The position numbers and the translations under genes were made by a program. This document shows positions 1-9,807 of a stretch of 64,000 bases of DNA, in pieces. The stretch lies in NCBI RefSeq assembly GCF_003086895.1, contig NZ_CP026004.1, positions 2,826,731 to 2,890,730 of the forward strand, in the 5' to 3' direction. Within the stretch, counting starts at the first letter, position 1; the number at the start of each line of letters is the position of its first letter. The notes beneath the pieces were generated by a model that saw nothing but the letters and a program-made list of their open reading frames with translations, was not told the origin of the DNA and ran no database searches. The stretch is from Stenotrophomonas sp. ESTM1D_MKCIP4_1 (GTDB lineage: Bacteria > Pseudomonadota > Gammaproteobacteria > Xanthomonadales > Xanthomonadaceae).

Positions 1-478
1 GGATCGCCTCGGAGCCACCGCGCAGGATCACGCCGTTGCCCGCCTTCAGGCACAGCGCCGCCGCTTCGGCGGTCACGTTCGGCCGCGCCTCGTAGATCAT
101 CGCGATCACGCCCAGCGGCACGCGCACCTTCTGCACGCGGATGCCGTTGGGGCGCACGTCGTCGCGGGTCACCTGCCCCACCGGGTCCGGCAGCGCCGCC
201 ACCTCGCGCACGGCCTCGGCCATCGAGAACAGACGCGCCGGGTCCAGCGCCAGGCGGTCGAGCATCGCACTGCCGATACCTTTCTCGCGGGCGGCCGCCA
301 GGTCACGGGCATTGCCGGCCAGGATCAGCCCGGCGTTCACTTCCAGCGACTGGGCCATTGCCAGCAGCAGCGCGCCACGTGCGGCGCTGTCCAGGCCCGC
401 GACCACCTGGGCCGCCTCACGGCAGGCACGCGCCTGCGCTTCAATCTCACTCATGGGGGTGTCCTGCTGTCCGGTCAT
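1..478 (-). CDS. proA: Gamma-glutamyl phosphate reductase, C-terminus cut by window edge
   Basis: This gene reduces gamma-glutamyl phosphate to glutamate-5-semialdehyde, the second step of proline synthesis, in the cytoplasm. Only about 159 N-terminal residues of a usual ~415 are present. The visible part has the family segments [30 protein letters not shown] and [15 protein letters not shown], typical of the aldehyde dehydrogenase-like fold. The start at 478 makes a four-base ATGA overlap with the proB stop, which argues for translational coupling; an in-frame ATG at 454 is an alternative. It is the last visible gene of the arginine/proline operon that begins near 9910, so it may share arginine control with the genes upstream. 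The active-site cysteine lies outside the window. Confidence 0.95.
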   Translation of the reverse strand, partial: MTGQQDTPMSEIEAQARACREAAQVVAGLDSAARGALLLAMAQSLEVNAGLILAGNARDLAAAREKGIGSAMLDRLALDPARLFSMAEAVREVAALPDPVGQVTRDDVRPNGIRVQKVRVPLGVIAMIYEARPNVTAEAAALCLKAGNGVILRGGSEAI

Positions 479-1632
479 AGCAGCACCAGATCGTCGCGAT
501 GGACGACGGTACCGCCGTAGTTGTAGCCGAGCACGGCCTGGATGTCGCGCGAGTGCCGGCCGGCGATGCGGCGCACATCATCGGCCGCGTACTGGCTGAC
601 GCCACGGGCGACGCAGAAACGGCCCTGCGGCGTGTTCCAGCACACCTGCACCATGTCGCCACGGCGGAAATCGCCATCGGCGCCGGTAATGCCACCGGGC
701 AGCAGCGACGCGCCCTTTTCGCGCATCGCCTGCGCCGCCCCCGCGTCGACCAGGATCGCGCCGTCGGCCAGCGGGGCATGCCGCAGCCAGTGCTTGCGTG
801 CAGCCTCGCGGCTGCGCGCGGCATGGATGCGGGTGCCGAACAGGCGGTCCTGCGCCAAGGCGCGCACGACGTCGCCGCTGCGGCCGTTGAACAGGTAGGT
901 TTCGATGCCAAGCCGGCCGGCCTTGGCCGCGGCTTCCAGCTTGGTGCGCATGCCACCGGTACCGGCGCGCGAACCAGCGCCACCGGCCATCGCCAGCACG
1001 CGGTCATCCAGCTCGGGCACATCGTGCAGCGGGCGCGCGTCGGCCACGGTACGCGGGTCGGCGCTGTACAGGCCGTCGATGTCGGTAGCGATGAACAGCG
1101 CATCGGCATCAACCAGTGCCGCGACGGTGGCGGCAAGATTGTCGTTGTCACCCAGCTTGAGTTCGTCCACCGAAACGGTGTCGTTCTCATTGACCACCGG
1201 CAGCGCGCCCAGGCGCAGCAGTTCGGTGAGCGTGGCGCGCGCGTTGAGGTAGCGGCGACGGTTGCGCAGGTCGTCGTGGGTCAGCAGCACCTGCGCCACC
1301 GGCCGTTCAAAGAAGCGCTGCCAGAGGCCGATCAGCTGGGCCTGGCCGAGCGCGGCCAGTGCCTGCCGTGCGGCCATCGCTGCGCCCGGCGCATCGGCGC
1401 GCGGCAGGATGGCGCGACCGGCAGCCACCGCGCCGGAAGAGACGATGACCACCTCACGCCCGGCCAGCACGTTGGCCGACACGAACTGCGCCAGGCCCAG
1501 CGCGTGGCGCGGCGAGAGGCCACCGCCATCGGCGGCCAACAGGCTGCTGCCGACCTTGAGCACGGCACGCCGCCACGGCGGCAGCGCTTGTTCGGGGAAC
1601 GGCGAGGCGACGTGGGTGGCGTGCGGGGTCAT
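475..1632 (-). CDS. proB: Glutamate 5-kinase
   Basis: ProB phosphorylates L-glutamate with ATP to gamma-glutamyl phosphate, the committed step to proline. The 385-residue protein has an amino acid kinase domain (VLKVGSSLL near residue 25, [10 protein letters not shown], and [20 protein letters not shown] in the middle) followed by a C-terminal PUA domain from about residue 290, the full-length architecture. It overlaps proA by four bases and follows the yciI gene by 10 bases, so it is inside the operon. Proline and arginine pathways both start from glutamate, which makes joint transcription with argC and argH sensible. Feedback inhibition by proline is the usual control in the family; nothing gene-specific is visible upstream. 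Confidence 0.96.
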   Translation of the reverse strand: MTPHATHVASPFPEQALPPWRRAVLKVGSSLLAADGGGLSPRHALGLAQFVSANVLAGREVVIVSSGAVAAGRAILPRADAPGAAMAARQALAALGQAQLIGLWQRFFERPVAQVLLTHDDLRNRRRYLNARATLTELLRLGALPVVNENDTVSVDELKLGDNDNLAATVAALVDADALFIATDIDGLYSADPRTVADARPLHDVPELDDRVLAMAGGAGSRAGTGGMRTKLEAAAKAGRLGIETYLFNGRSGDVVRALAQDRLFGTRIHAARSREAARKHWLRHAPLADGAILVDAGAAQAMREKGASLLPGGITGADGDFRRGDMVQVCWNTPQGRFCVARGVSQYAADDVRRIAGRHSRDIQAVLGYNYGGTVVHRDDLVLL

Positions 1633-1642
1633 CAGGTGCGCC

Positions 1643-1906
1643 TCAGCGGGTGTTCCATTCGTGCACGGTCAGATCCGACGCCTGCATCGTCACCAGCGGA
1701 TCGGTGGCGACAATGGCCTGGGCGTCGGCCAGGCTGCCGACGTTGCACAGCACATAGGCACCCCCACTACCATCGCTGAAACCACCGGTCAGCTGCAGTT
1801 GGCCCTGTGCGCGCAGCGCGTCCAGGAAATCCAGGTGCGGCTGCACGGCGGCGGCGTTGAAATCGGGCCGGCGCATGGCCAGCACCAGGTAGACGGTGCC
1901 GGCCAT
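1643..1906 (-). CDS. YciI-family small protein
   Basis: This 87-residue protein matches the YCII-related fold: a ferredoxin-like alpha/beta domain with HLDFLDALRAQGQLQLTGGF, followed by a GGAYVL strand, ADAQAIVATDPL and a C-terminal TVHEW. The His and Asp residues that line the family pocket (PHLDFL, ATDPL) are present. Some YciI proteins act as small-molecule enzymes, but the substrate is generally unknown. Its ATG shares one base with the argH stop (TGATG), so it is translationally coupled inside the arginine/proline operon, between argH and proB. A role on an arginine or proline intermediate is only an inference from this position. Confidence 0.85.
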   Translation of the reverse strand: MAGTVYLVLAMRRPDFNAAAVQPHLDFLDALRAQGQLQLTGGFSDGSGGAYVLCNVGSLADAQAIVATDPLVTMQASDLTVHEWNTR

Positions 1907-3201
1907 CAGGCCAGCGCCTGCCAGCGCGCGCGCAGTTCATCCAGGCGCAGATCGGCGGCCGAACCGGGCGACACGCGCGCGGCCAGGCTGCCTTCCGGCG
2001 TACGCCCCTGCCCTGCACTGTCGGCGCCGGCCGCAGCGGCCTTGTAGGCCTCGCGGAACGGCACGCCGGCGACGGCGGCTTCCACCGCCACGTCGGTGGC
2101 ATACATGCCCGAATCAATGGCCGCGCGCAGCTTGTCGTCACGCCATTCCAGGTTGGCCAGCAGCGCCGGCAGCAGTTCCAGTGCAGCAAGGCCGCGGCCG
2201 AAGCCGTGGAAGATGGCGCCCTTGGAGGACTGCAGGTCGCGGTGGTAGCCCGAGGGCAGCGAGAGCAGCTGCTCGATCTCGGTGCGCGCGGCGGCGACGC
2301 TGGCATGGGTGGCGCGCATCAGCTCGATCACGTCCGGGTTGCGCTTGTTGGGCATGATCGAGCTGCCGGTGGTGTACTGCGCCGGCAGCGCGACGAAGCC
2401 GAACTCGGCGCTGGTGAACAGCGACAGATCCCAGGCGATGCGGCGCAGGTCGAGGGTGGCGCCACCGAGCGCTTCCAGTGCCGCCAGCTCGAACTTGCCA
2501 CGCGACAGCTGCGCGTAGATCGGCGAGATCTGCATGCGCGCGAAGCCCAGCGCGGCGGTGGTGTGTTCGCGGTCCAGCGGCAGGTTCACGCCGTAGCCGG
2601 CGGCCGTGCCCAGCGGGTTGGCATCAACCAGCGCATGGGTGTCACGCGCGCGCACCGCGTTGTCGATGAAGGCCTCGGCCCAGCCGGCCCACCACATGCC
2701 CGCCGAGGACACCACGGCGCGCTGGATGTGGGTATAGCCGGGAATCGGCAGGTCCTTTTCGGCCTGCGCGCGGTCCAGTGCGACCTTGGCCACTTCAGCA
2801 CTGAGCTGGGCCACGCGCTGCAGCTTTTCCTTCAGCCACAGGCGGGTGGCGACCAGGATCTGGTCATTGCGGCTGCGGCCGGTGTGGATCTTGCGGCCGG
2901 CATCGCCCAGGCGCTCGGTCAGTCGCGCTTCGATGGCCGAGTGGCCATCTTCGTACTGCGTATCGAGCACGAAACGGCCTTCACGGAAATCCTGCGCCAG
3001 CACGTCCAGTTCGCGCTGCAGGCCGTCCAGCTCGTCGGCGCTGAGGATTCCGATGTGCTGCAGGCCCTGCGCGTGTGCCGCGCTGGCGGCGATGTCGTGC
3101 AGGAAGAATTCGCGATCGAGGATCACGTCATCGCCAGCGAGGAAGGTCTGGATCTGTGCGTCGACGGCGACGCCGGGCTTCTGCCAAAGAAGGTCTGCCA
3201 T
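1906..3201 (-). CDS. argH: Argininosuccinate lyase
   Basis: ArgH splits argininosuccinate into arginine and fumarate, the last step of arginine synthesis. The 431-residue protein carries the fumarase/aspartase superfamily signature [12 protein letters not shown], the HTGRSRNDQ segment and the [11 protein letters not shown] segment with its catalytic His. The reading frame stays open far upstream, but homologous sequence begins at [10 protein letters not shown], so I place the start at 3201. It lies 29 bases after argC and overlaps the next gene by one base, so it belongs to the operon. Confidence 0.96.
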   Translation of the reverse strand: MADLLWQKPGVAVDAQIQTFLAGDDVILDREFFLHDIAASAAHAQGLQHIGILSADELDGLQRELDVLAQDFREGRFVLDTQYEDGHSAIEARLTERLGDAGRKIHTGRSRNDQILVATRLWLKEKLQRVAQLSAEVAKVALDRAQAEKDLPIPGYTHIQRAVVSSAGMWWAGWAEAFIDNAVRARDTHALVDANPLGTAAGYGVNLPLDREHTTAALGFARMQISPIYAQLSRGKFELAALEALGGATLDLRRIAWDLSLFTSAEFGFVALPAQYTTGSSIMPNKRNPDVIELMRATHASVAAARTEIEQLLSLPSGYHRDLQSSKGAIFHGFGRGLAALELLPALLANLEWRDDKLRAAIDSGMYATDVAVEAAVAGVPFREAYKAAAAGADSAGQGRTPEGSLAARVSPGSAADLRLDELRARWQALA

Positions 3202-3230
3202 GGGGGGCTCCGGAAATGCGGTATCGGGTA

Positions 3231-4184
3231 TCAGTGCGGGATCGACGTCAGTTCGTCGATGCCCAGCGCGAGGTTGAGGTTCTGCATGGCCTGGGTGGCT
3301 GCGCCCTTGAGCAGGTTGTCCAGGGTCGCCACCACCACCACTCGCTTGTTGCCCGGGGCCAGGGTGAAGCCGCCCACCTGGGCGCCATGGCGGCCGGCGA
3401 TGCGGCTGACCCACGGCGCTTCGTCGACGATCTCGACCAGCGGCTCGCCGGCATAGGCCTGCTGGAAGCGTTCGACGATCTGCTCGCGGGTCTGCGCGCG
3501 GTTCAGCCACAGGTTCGCGGTGAGGGTGATGCCACGGAAATGCGGGGCGACGTGCGGCATGAACTCCACCGGCACGCCCAGCTGCGCGGACACTTCGCGC
3601 TCGTGCATGTGGTTGGTGAGCGCATACGGCATGAGGTTGTCGGCCAGCAGCTCGGGGTTGTTCTTGTCCGAGGGCGACGTGCCTGCACCGGAGTAGCCGG
3701 ACACGCCGAAGCACTGCGGCGGGCCGGCCAGCAGATCCAGCAGCGGGTGGATGGCCAGCTGCATGGCCGTGGCGTAGCAGCCCGGGTTGCTGATGTGCTT
3801 CTGGCCCTGGTAGCGGCCACGGGTCAGTTCCGGCAGGCCGTAGTACCACTGGCTGTCGAAACGGTAGTCGGCCGAGAGATCGACGATGACTGTGTCCGGT
3901 TTCGCTGCCTGCAGTGCGGTCACGAACGGGGCCGCCAGGCCGTTGGGCAGGGCTAGGATCACGGCGTCCACGCCCTTGGCAGCCACCGCGTCGGCATCCA
4001 GGTTTTCGTACTGCAGCTCACCCTGGAATTCCGGATGGTGGTCGGCCAGGCGCTGTCCGGCGCGTTCGCGCGAGGAGACGAAGGCCAGCTGCAGGCGCGG
4101 ATGCGCGGCCACCAGCTTGATCAGCTCGGCGCCGGTGTGGCCGCGGGCACCGACAATGCCCAGGGTGAAAGTCGAATCGTTCAT
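3231..4184 (-). CDS. argC: N-acetyl-gamma-glutamyl-phosphate reductase
   Basis: ArgC reduces N-acetylglutamyl phosphate to the semialdehyde with NADPH, the third step of arginine synthesis. The 317-residue protein opens with the dinucleotide-binding [13 protein letters not shown] and has the catalytic cysteine in [13 protein letters not shown], followed by the GYSGAG loop and a His in HMHEREV. The start at 4184 was chosen because the NAD-binding strand begins six residues later and because it overlaps the preceding GNAT gene by four bases (ATGA). It is coupled to that gene upstream and followed by argH. Confidence 0.95.
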   Translation of the reverse strand: MNDSTFTLGIVGARGHTGAELIKLVAAHPRLQLAFVSSRERAGQRLADHHPEFQGELQYENLDADAVAAKGVDAVILALPNGLAAPFVTALQAAKPDTVIVDLSADYRFDSQWYYGLPELTRGRYQGQKHISNPGCYATAMQLAIHPLLDLLAGPPQCFGVSGYSGAGTSPSDKNNPELLADNLMPYALTNHMHEREVSAQLGVPVEFMPHVAPHFRGITLTANLWLNRAQTREQIVERFQQAYAGEPLVEIVDEAPWVSRIAGRHGAQVGGFTLAPGNKRVVVVATLDNLLKGAATQAMQNLNLALGIDELTSIPH

Positions 4185-4783
4185 GCGTGATGGTCCAGGC
4201 GGTGCTGCAGGTGGCGCTTCACGCCCTGCCATTCCGCGTCGATGATGGAAAAGATGACGGTGTCGCGCGGCGCGCCATCGGCATGCCGGGTGTAGTTGCG
4301 CAGCACGCCGTCCTGCTTGGCGCCTAGGCGGGCGATGGCGGCGCGCGAGGTGTGGTTGAACCAGCTGGTTTCCAGCACCACGCTGATGCAGCCCAGGGTC
4401 TCGAAGGCATGCTGCAGCAACAGCAGCTTGGCTTCGGTGTTCACCCCGGTGCGCTGCACGCGCGGGGCGTACCAGGTGTAGCCGAGGCTGAGCCGGGGCA
4501 CACCCGGCTCAAGGGCATAGAAGCGCGTGCTGCCGACGATGTCGCCAGCCGCATCGCGGATCACGAACGGCAGCACCTTGCCTTCGGCCTGTGCCTCCAG
4601 CGCGGCCTGCACGTAGTGCCCTGCCCCGTCCGGCGACGGCACCTGGGTGTACCAGAGCCGGTCCAGGCCGCTGCCTTCCAGCGCCGCGGCCAGTCCAGGC
4701 ACATGCTCACGCTGCAACGGTTCCAGCATCACGTGCTGTCCGCGCAGGGTGGGTACGGACGTCCAGGCGCCGGCGTCGCTCAT
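4181..4783 (-). CDS. GNAT-family N-acetyltransferase (RimJ/RimL-like)
   Basis: The 200-residue protein looks like a RimJ/RimL-type acetyltransferase: an N-terminal [12 protein letters not shown], a central strand [18 protein letters not shown], the acetyl-CoA region [25 protein letters not shown], and the late [23 protein letters not shown] typical of the family. It starts three bases after the argB stop and overlaps argC by four bases, so it is an integral gene of the arginine operon. The substrate cannot be read from sequence. It is separate from the acetyltransferase domain fused to argB. A protein N-terminal or small-molecule acetyltransferase are both possible. Confidence 0.85.
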   Translation of the reverse strand: MSDAGAWTSVPTLRGQHVMLEPLQREHVPGLAAALEGSGLDRLWYTQVPSPDGAGHYVQAALEAQAEGKVLPFVIRDAAGDIVGSTRFYALEPGVPRLSLGYTWYAPRVQRTGVNTEAKLLLLQHAFETLGCISVVLETSWFNHTSRAAIARLGAKQDGVLRNYTRHADGAPRDTVIFSIIDAEWQGVKRHLQHRLDHHA

Positions 4784-4786
4784 CGG

Positions 4787-6115
4787 TCAGCCCTTCAGGC
4801 TCGGCGTGCGTGCGGCGCAGTGGTCCACGTAGGTCTTGATGCGGTCGATGCCATCGGCACCGAACCAGAACACCTTCCACTGGTCCTGCTTGTAGCAGCC
4901 ATCCGATTCGGCGTAATAGAAGTGGTTGATCGGGTTGCCGTGGCGCGAGCGCCAGAACAGCTGCGGCGTTTCTTCCAGCATCACGTTCCATACCGCGCGG
5001 CCCAAGCCTTCGCCCTGTGCATCGTCCAGCACGGCGAACTTGTCCAGGTACACGCCTTCGGCTTCGTCGGTGAGGATGACCGCGGTGCGGTAGTTCTCGC
5101 TGACGTAGGCGCGCAGCAGCTTGGTTTTCTCGAAGTAGTCCGGCACCAGGGTGCGGCCGAAGCTGGATTCGATCAGGCCCTTCAGGCGCGGCAGGTCCAG
5201 TTCATCCCAGCCGGTGGCGCGCAGCACCTTCTCGCCCTTGCGCACCAGCGTGCCCGATCCCTTGTGGGTGAACAGTTCCTTGGCCAGGTCGGCCGGGCGG
5301 GTGATCGACACCGACGATTCCAGCGGCAGGCGATCCAGCAGATCCTTGATCTGTTCGATCTTCACCTTCATGCCGCCATGGATCCACGGCTGGGCGATGA
5401 GGTGGTCGTATTCGGTGGACAGGTTGATCGAATCGATCACGCTACCCGCCTCGTCCAGCAGGCCGCCGGTGCCGGTGAGGAAGATGATCTTGTACGGCTG
5501 CAGTTCCTGCACCAGTTCGTTGGCGGCGAAATCGGCGTTGACGTTGAGGATCTGCCCGCCCGCGGTTTCGCCCAGGCTGGTGATGACCGGGATCGAACCG
5601 GCACGCAGGCTGGCCTCGATCGGCGCCAGGTTGACCCGCTTCACTTCACCCACCAGGCCGTAGGTGTCCAGGTCCAGGTACTCCGCCTCGAACACGCCAC
5701 CGGTGATGGACGTGGCGCGTGCGCCGTTCTGCTGCAGGGCCTCGACCAGGCGCAGGTTGGACTGCTGGAACACGCGGCGCACGATCGCCAGCGCTTCCGG
5801 CGAGGTCACGCGCAGGCCATTGACGGTCTGCTTCTCGATGCCGGCCGCCGACAGTTCGGCATCCAGCTGCGGGCCGGCACCGTGCAGCACGATCGGGGTC
5901 AGGCCGACTTCCTGCAGGAACGACAGCGAGGAGGTCAGCGCTTCGAGATCATCGCGCAGCACCGCGCCGCCGACCTTGACCACGGCGAAGCGCTTGGCGT
6001 CCAGCTGCGAGAAGCGCTTGAGGTACTGGCTGATCTCCTTCGCGCTGGCCATGCTGGAAAGCAGGCGCACGATGGTCTGGCGGGTCTGGCGGTGGGGCTG
6101 GAGGGCAGGAGACAT
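4787..6115 (-). CDS. argB: Bifunctional acetylglutamate kinase / acetylglutamate synthase
   Basis: This enzyme catalyses the first two arginine steps: acetylation of glutamate and phosphorylation of N-acetylglutamate. Of 442 residues, about 30-290 form an amino acid kinase domain ([42 protein letters not shown]), and about 300-442 form a GNAT-like domain ([35 protein letters not shown] broken across strands, ending [15 protein letters not shown]). This kinase-acetyltransferase fusion is the NAGS/K type known from Xanthomonas and Maricaulis. No separate argA or argJ is seen nearby, which agrees with a bifunctional role. Arginine feedback inhibition is expected from the family. Downstream of it the GNAT gene begins after three bases. 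Confidence 0.93.
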   Translation of the reverse strand: MSPALQPHRQTRQTIVRLLSSMASAKEISQYLKRFSQLDAKRFAVVKVGGAVLRDDLEALTSSLSFLQEVGLTPIVLHGAGPQLDAELSAAGIEKQTVNGLRVTSPEALAIVRRVFQQSNLRLVEALQQNGARATSITGGVFEAEYLDLDTYGLVGEVKRVNLAPIEASLRAGSIPVITSLGETAGGQILNVNADFAANELVQELQPYKIIFLTGTGGLLDEAGSVIDSINLSTEYDHLIAQPWIHGGMKVKIEQIKDLLDRLPLESSVSITRPADLAKELFTHKGSGTLVRKGEKVLRATGWDELDLPRLKGLIESSFGRTLVPDYFEKTKLLRAYVSENYRTAVILTDEAEGVYLDKFAVLDDAQGEGLGRAVWNVMLEETPQLFWRSRHGNPINHFYYAESDGCYKQDQWKVFWFGADGIDRIKTYVDHCAARTPSLKG

Positions 6116-6140
6116 TTCGGTTTCGTCAAAAAGGGAAGAA

Positions 6141-7229
6141 TCAGGCGCCGGCGGCGATGATGCGGTGCACGGCGTCGGTGTAGCGCTGCAGCTGGTCCAG
6201 GGTCACGAACTCATCGGCGGTATGCGCCTGGGCGATGTCGCCCGGGCCGAACACCAGCGTGGTGTAGCCACCGGCCGAGAACAGCGACGCTTCGGTCCAG
6301 AAATCCACGGCGTTGCCGATCGGCAGGTCCAGCGCATCGGCCACGTCGCGCGCCAGCAGGCGGCGATGTTCGGCCTCGGCGATGTCACCGGCCGGCAGGC
6401 TGGGGCCACGGAAGGTTTCAGTGAACAGCGCCGCGTCCGGTTCGGCGAAACCGGCGAAGGTGGCCAGCAGCGCGTCGATATCCATCGACGGCAGCGGGCG
6501 GAAGCCGAAACGCACTTCAGCCGCTGGCGCGATCATGTTGGCCTTGATGCCGCCTTCGACGCGACCGATGTTGAAGCGCAGGCCGGTCAGGCCGCCGAAG
6601 CGCGCCGAGGCCAGCGATTCCACATGGTCCAGCGCGCGGTTGCCCCAGCGCATGGCCTGGTGCAGCGCGCTGGCGGCGGCATCCTGCTTGCCCGACGCAT
6701 GGCCGGCGCGGCCGGCGAACTGCATCAGAACCGAACTGATGCCACGGTGGGCCAGCACGGCTTCGCTCATGGTCGGCTCGGCCACCAGCACGGCTTCGTA
6801 CGGCAGGCCACGGGCGAGGAAGGCCGCGATGCAACGCGGGTCGTTGGCTTCCTCGTCGCTGGAAAACAGGAACGCCGCGTCGCCATCGCTGGCATTGGCG
6901 GCAGCCACCAGCGCGGCGGCCGCGCCCTTGATGTCACACACCCCCAGGCCGACCACGCGGTCGTCCAGGCGCCGCATCACATGCGGGTCGGCAGACCAGT
7001 GCGGCGAGTCGGGCACGGTATCCAGATGCACGTTGAACAGGTACTTCGGCGTACCGCGCACGGCGTACAGGCTGACCGCACCGGCGCCGTGGTCGATCAC
7101 CTCGACATTGAACCCTGGCAGGTTGTCGCGCAGGTAATCGAAGATGCCACCGGTGGTGATCGCACGCGGCGGGTTGCGGGTGTCGAAGGACACCAGCGCC
7201 TGCAGGTGGTCGAGCGTCTGTTCAAGCAT
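6141..7229 (-). CDS. argE': N-acetyl-L-citrulline deacetylase (acetylornithine deacetylase family)
   Basis: The 362-residue protein is an M20-family zinc amidohydrolase with [15 protein letters not shown], the metal-site [21 protein letters not shown] with the catalytic Glu, and [13 protein letters not shown]. In Xanthomonas the homologue next to the acetylornithine carbamoyltransferase removes acetate from N-acetylcitrulline rather than N-acetylornithine, and I assign that role because argF' and argG lie directly upstream. The alternative is a classical ArgE; sequence alone does not separate them. It is separated from argG by an 87-base gap filled by an inverted SMAG pair. Confidence 0.88.
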   Translation of the reverse strand: MLEQTLDHLQALVSFDTRNPPRAITTGGIFDYLRDNLPGFNVEVIDHGAGAVSLYAVRGTPKYLFNVHLDTVPDSPHWSADPHVMRRLDDRVVGLGVCDIKGAAAALVAAANASDGDAAFLFSSDEEANDPRCIAAFLARGLPYEAVLVAEPTMSEAVLAHRGISSVLMQFAGRAGHASGKQDAAASALHQAMRWGNRALDHVESLASARFGGLTGLRFNIGRVEGGIKANMIAPAAEVRFGFRPLPSMDIDALLATFAGFAEPDAALFTETFRGPSLPAGDIAEAEHRRLLARDVADALDLPIGNAVDFWTEASLFSAGGYTTLVFGPGDIAQAHTADEFVTLDQLQRYTDAVHRIIAAGA

Positions 7230-7244
7230 GAATCAACAATCCTG

Positions 7245-7307
7245 GTAGTGCCGGCCGCTGGCCGGCAGCAATGTCAGTGGTGAGTGCCGGCCAGCGGCCG
7301 GCACTGC
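7245..7307. repeat. Inverted SMAG (REP) dimer between argG and argE'
   Basis: Two GTAG-type palindromes face each other. The left copy is GTAG followed by the stem TGCCGGCC/GGCCGGCA; the right copy is the same stem in inverted order, with its terminal CTAC degenerated to CTGC. Paired in RNA they form one long hairpin. Such a structure inside an operon can stabilise upstream mRNA or partly stop transcription, so argG and argE' may be expressed unequally. Confidence 0.85.
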
Positions 7308-7316
7308 CGTCACAGG

Positions 7317-8513
7317 TCAACCGCGGTTCACCTGCGCGTACAGGGTGGAGCTCATGCCGAACAGCTTGATGAAGCCTTCGGCCTCTTCCACGCCCCAGTC
7401 GGCCGACTGCGCGTAGGTGGCACCCTTGGTGTTGAGCAGGTGCGGCGACTTCACCGCCACCGCGTCGACGCGGCCGCCACGGGTTTCCAGCACCACTTCG
7501 CCGTTGACCTTGGCCTGCGAGGACTTCAGGAAGGCCTCGATGTCGGTCTTCAGCGGGTCGTGGTAGAAGCCTTCGTACACCAGTTCCACCCACTTGCGGG
7601 CCACGTCCGGCTTGAAGCGGTTCTGCTGTTTGGTCAGCACGGCATCTTCCAGCGCGCGGTGTGCGGCCAGCAGCGACACCAGGCCGGGGGCCTCGAACAC
7701 GATGCGGCCCTTCAGGCCGATCACGGTGTCGCCGGTGTACACGCCACGGCCAACGCCGTACGGGGCGAACAGCTTGTTGAGCTGGGCCAGGATCTGGTCA
7801 CCCGGCAGGGCCTTGCCGTTCAGTTCAACGGCTTCGCCTTCGACGAACTTCAGGGTGACGGTCAGCGCCTGCTCCGGCCATTCGCTGCGCGGCGAGCACC
7901 AGCCACGCGCGCCCTCGCCCGGGGCTTCCCAACGGTCGATCTCACCGCCGGACATCGTCACGCCCAGCAGGTTCTCGTTGATGGTGTAGGCCTGCTGCTT
8001 GGCACGCACGCCAAAACCGCGCTCTTCCAGGTACTTCTGCTCGTACGCGCGGGTCTGGGTGTGTTCCTTCTGGATCTCGCGGATCGGCGCGATGATCTGG
8101 TAGTCGCCCAGCGCCTTCACCGCCAGGTCGAAACGAACCTGGTCATTGCCCATGCCGGTGCAGCCGTGGGCGATGATGTTGGTGCCCAGTTCGGCGGCAC
8201 GCTTCAGCGCGGCATCGACGATCAGGTAGCGGTCGGAGACCAGCAGCGGGTACTGGCCCTGGTAGCCTTCGCCGGCCCAGACGAACGGCTTGACGAAGCC
8301 TTCCCAGATGGCCGGGCCACCGTTGACGGTGACGTGGCTGGTCACACCCAGTTCGGCGGCGCGCTTTTCGATGAAATCGCGCTCTTCATCATCCACGCCG
8401 CCGGTATCGGCGAACACGGTATGCACGTTGTAGCCACGCTCCTGCAGGTAGGGCACGCAGAAGCTGGTATCCAGGCCGCCGGAGAAGGCGAGAACGACGT
8501 CTTTGTTGCTCAT
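7317..8513 (-). CDS. argG: Argininosuccinate synthase
   Basis: ArgG joins citrulline to aspartate with ATP to give argininosuccinate. The 398-residue protein starts [17 protein letters not shown], where SGGLDTS is the PP-loop that binds ATP, and continues with [20 protein letters not shown] and other family segments. The start at 8513 places the PP-loop about 10 residues in, as usual; an in-frame ATG at 8528 would add five residues. In this pathway the citrulline comes from deacetylation of acetylcitrulline by argE', the next gene in the operon. Confidence 0.95.
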   Translation of the reverse strand: MSNKDVVLAFSGGLDTSFCVPYLQERGYNVHTVFADTGGVDDEERDFIEKRAAELGVTSHVTVNGGPAIWEGFVKPFVWAGEGYQGQYPLLVSDRYLIVDAALKRAAELGTNIIAHGCTGMGNDQVRFDLAVKALGDYQIIAPIREIQKEHTQTRAYEQKYLEERGFGVRAKQQAYTINENLLGVTMSGGEIDRWEAPGEGARGWCSPRSEWPEQALTVTLKFVEGEAVELNGKALPGDQILAQLNKLFAPYGVGRGVYTGDTVIGLKGRIVFEAPGLVSLLAAHRALEDAVLTKQQNRFKPDVARKWVELVYEGFYHDPLKTDIEAFLKSSQAKVNGEVVLETRGGRVDAVAVKSPHLLNTKGATYAQSADWGVEEAEGFIKLFGMSSTLYAQVNRG

Positions 8514-8546
8514 GGGGATCAGGTCCACTTGGGGGATTGGAATTCG

Positions 8547-8620
8547 GTAGAGCCGACCGTTGGTCGGCTGGAATGGTGGATGCGCCGCTGCGGGAACAGC
8601 CGACCCACGGTCGGCTCTAC
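8547..8620. repeat. Inverted SMAG (REP) dimer between argF' and argG
   Basis: The gap between argF' and argG holds two 23-base GTAG palindromes in head-to-head orientation (8547-8569 and 8598-8620). Both have the AGCCGAC/GTCGGCT stem; the second has CCACGG in place of CGTTGG in the loop. Read through, they form one large hairpin. With the pair at 7245 it flanks argG on both sides. Confidence 0.87.
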
Positions 8621-8633
8621 CCTCGTGGCTGAC

Positions 8634-9644
8634 TCAGCGCCCGGCAACGGCAGCCATGATCGCCTTCTGCACGTGCAGGCGGTTCTCCGCTTCGTTGATG
8701 GCGATGCACTGCGGCGAATCCATCACCGCGTCGGTGGCCTTGACGTTGCGGCGCAGCGGCAGGCAGTGGCTGAACACACCGTTGTTGGTCAGCGCCATCT
8801 TGCGTTCGTCAACAATGAAGTGCTTGAACTGGTCGCGGATCGGCTTTTCCGGTTCCCAGTTGCCGAAGAACGGCAGCGCGCCCCAGCTCTTGGCATAGAC
8901 CACATCGGCGCCGGCATAGGCGCTGTCGATGTCATGGCTGATCTTCAGCGAACCACCGCTCTCGGCCACGTTCTGCTCGGCCCAGCCCATGTAGCGCTCG
9001 TCGAGGATGTAATCGGCGGTCGGGCACAGCAGGGTCACGTCCATGCCCATGCGCGTGGCGATGGTCAGCGCCGAATTGGCCACGGCGGTGTTCAGCGGCT
9101 TGGGGTGGTAGGTCCAGGTCAGCACGTACTTCTTGCCACGTAGGTCCTGCGTGCCGAAGTGCTCCTGCAGGGCCATCACGTGGGCCAGTTCCTGGCACGG
9201 GTGGGTGATGGTCTCCATGTTGATGACCGGCACCGGCGAGTACTTGGCAAAGCTGTTGAGGACGATGTCCTGGCGGTCGTAGGCCCAGTCCTGGAACTTG
9301 GGGAACGCACGCACGGCGATGATGTCGCAGTAACGCCCCAGCACCTTGGCCACTTCGGCGATGTGCTCTTCCGTATCACCGTCCATCACCGTGCCGAGAT
9401 TGAACTCGATCGGCCACGCATCCTTGCCCGGCTGCAGCACCACCGCGTGCGCACCCAGCTGGAACGCGCCCAGTTCAAAACTGGTGCGGGTGCGCATGGA
9501 CGGATTGAAGAACACCAGCGCGATCGACTTGCCCTTGAGCTGGTCGCCGAGCTTGTTGCGCTTGAACAGCGCGGCCTGGGTCAGCAGCGCATCAAGATCG
9601 CTGCGGCTCCAGTCCTGGGTGTTCAGGAAGTGCTTGGGGGACAT
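8634..9644 (-). CDS. argF': N-acetyl-L-ornithine carbamoyltransferase (AOTCase)
   Basis: This enzyme carbamoylates N-acetylornithine to N-acetylcitrulline. The 336-residue protein has the carbamoyl-phosphate motif SMRTRTS (residues 49-55), Trp77 in KDAWPIEF, Glu92 in DGDTEEHIAE and the HPCQELAH motif. From the Xanthomonas enzyme, Glu92 is the residue that sets specificity for acetyl- over succinyl-ornithine, and the proline-containing loop around Trp77 marks AOTCase instead of ordinary OTCase. I chose the second of two adjacent ATGs (9644) because AAGGA lies at better spacing and it matches the known family start. It is the first enzyme gene of the operon, about 110 bases after a candidate attenuator. 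Confidence 0.95.
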   Translation of the reverse strand: MSPKHFLNTQDWSRSDLDALLTQAALFKRNKLGDQLKGKSIALVFFNPSMRTRTSFELGAFQLGAHAVVLQPGKDAWPIEFNLGTVMDGDTEEHIAEVAKVLGRYCDIIAVRAFPKFQDWAYDRQDIVLNSFAKYSPVPVINMETITHPCQELAHVMALQEHFGTQDLRGKKYVLTWTYHPKPLNTAVANSALTIATRMGMDVTLLCPTADYILDERYMGWAEQNVAESGGSLKISHDIDSAYAGADVVYAKSWGALPFFGNWEPEKPIRDQFKHFIVDERKMALTNNGVFSHCLPLRRNVKATDAVMDSPQCIAINEAENRLHVQKAIMAAVAGR

Positions 9645-9752
9645 CATCTTTCCTTGCGTGGCGGCGCCGGGGGTTCGACGCGGTGGAAGGGAAAACCGGG
9701 AAACAGGGTGGATCGGAAAAGTTGCAGATGAAGCTTTTGCACCGCGGAAACG

Positions 9753-9780
9753 AAAAAACCCAGCCGGGAGGCTGGGTTTT
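9753..9780 (-). terminator. Rho-independent terminator, probable attenuator of the arg operon
   Basis: Read on the minus strand, AAAACCCAGCC pairs with GGCTGGGTTTT around a four-base loop (TCCC), and the right arm runs into a six-T tract. It lies between a 33-codon leader ORF and argF', not after any gene. Its 5' arm ACCCAGC can pair instead with GCTGGGT at 9816-9810, at the end of the leader ORF, giving an antiterminator. That exclusive pairing is why I call it an attenuator. Confidence 0.8.
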
Positions 9781-9807
9781 CATCGGACGAACAGCAGAAA
9801 GCTCCGG

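Noticed and set aside
4352..6160. 600-codon plus-strand frame opposite argB
   Set aside because: It is the GC-skew shadow of argB, with no domain and no start signal; argB and its neighbours account for the region.
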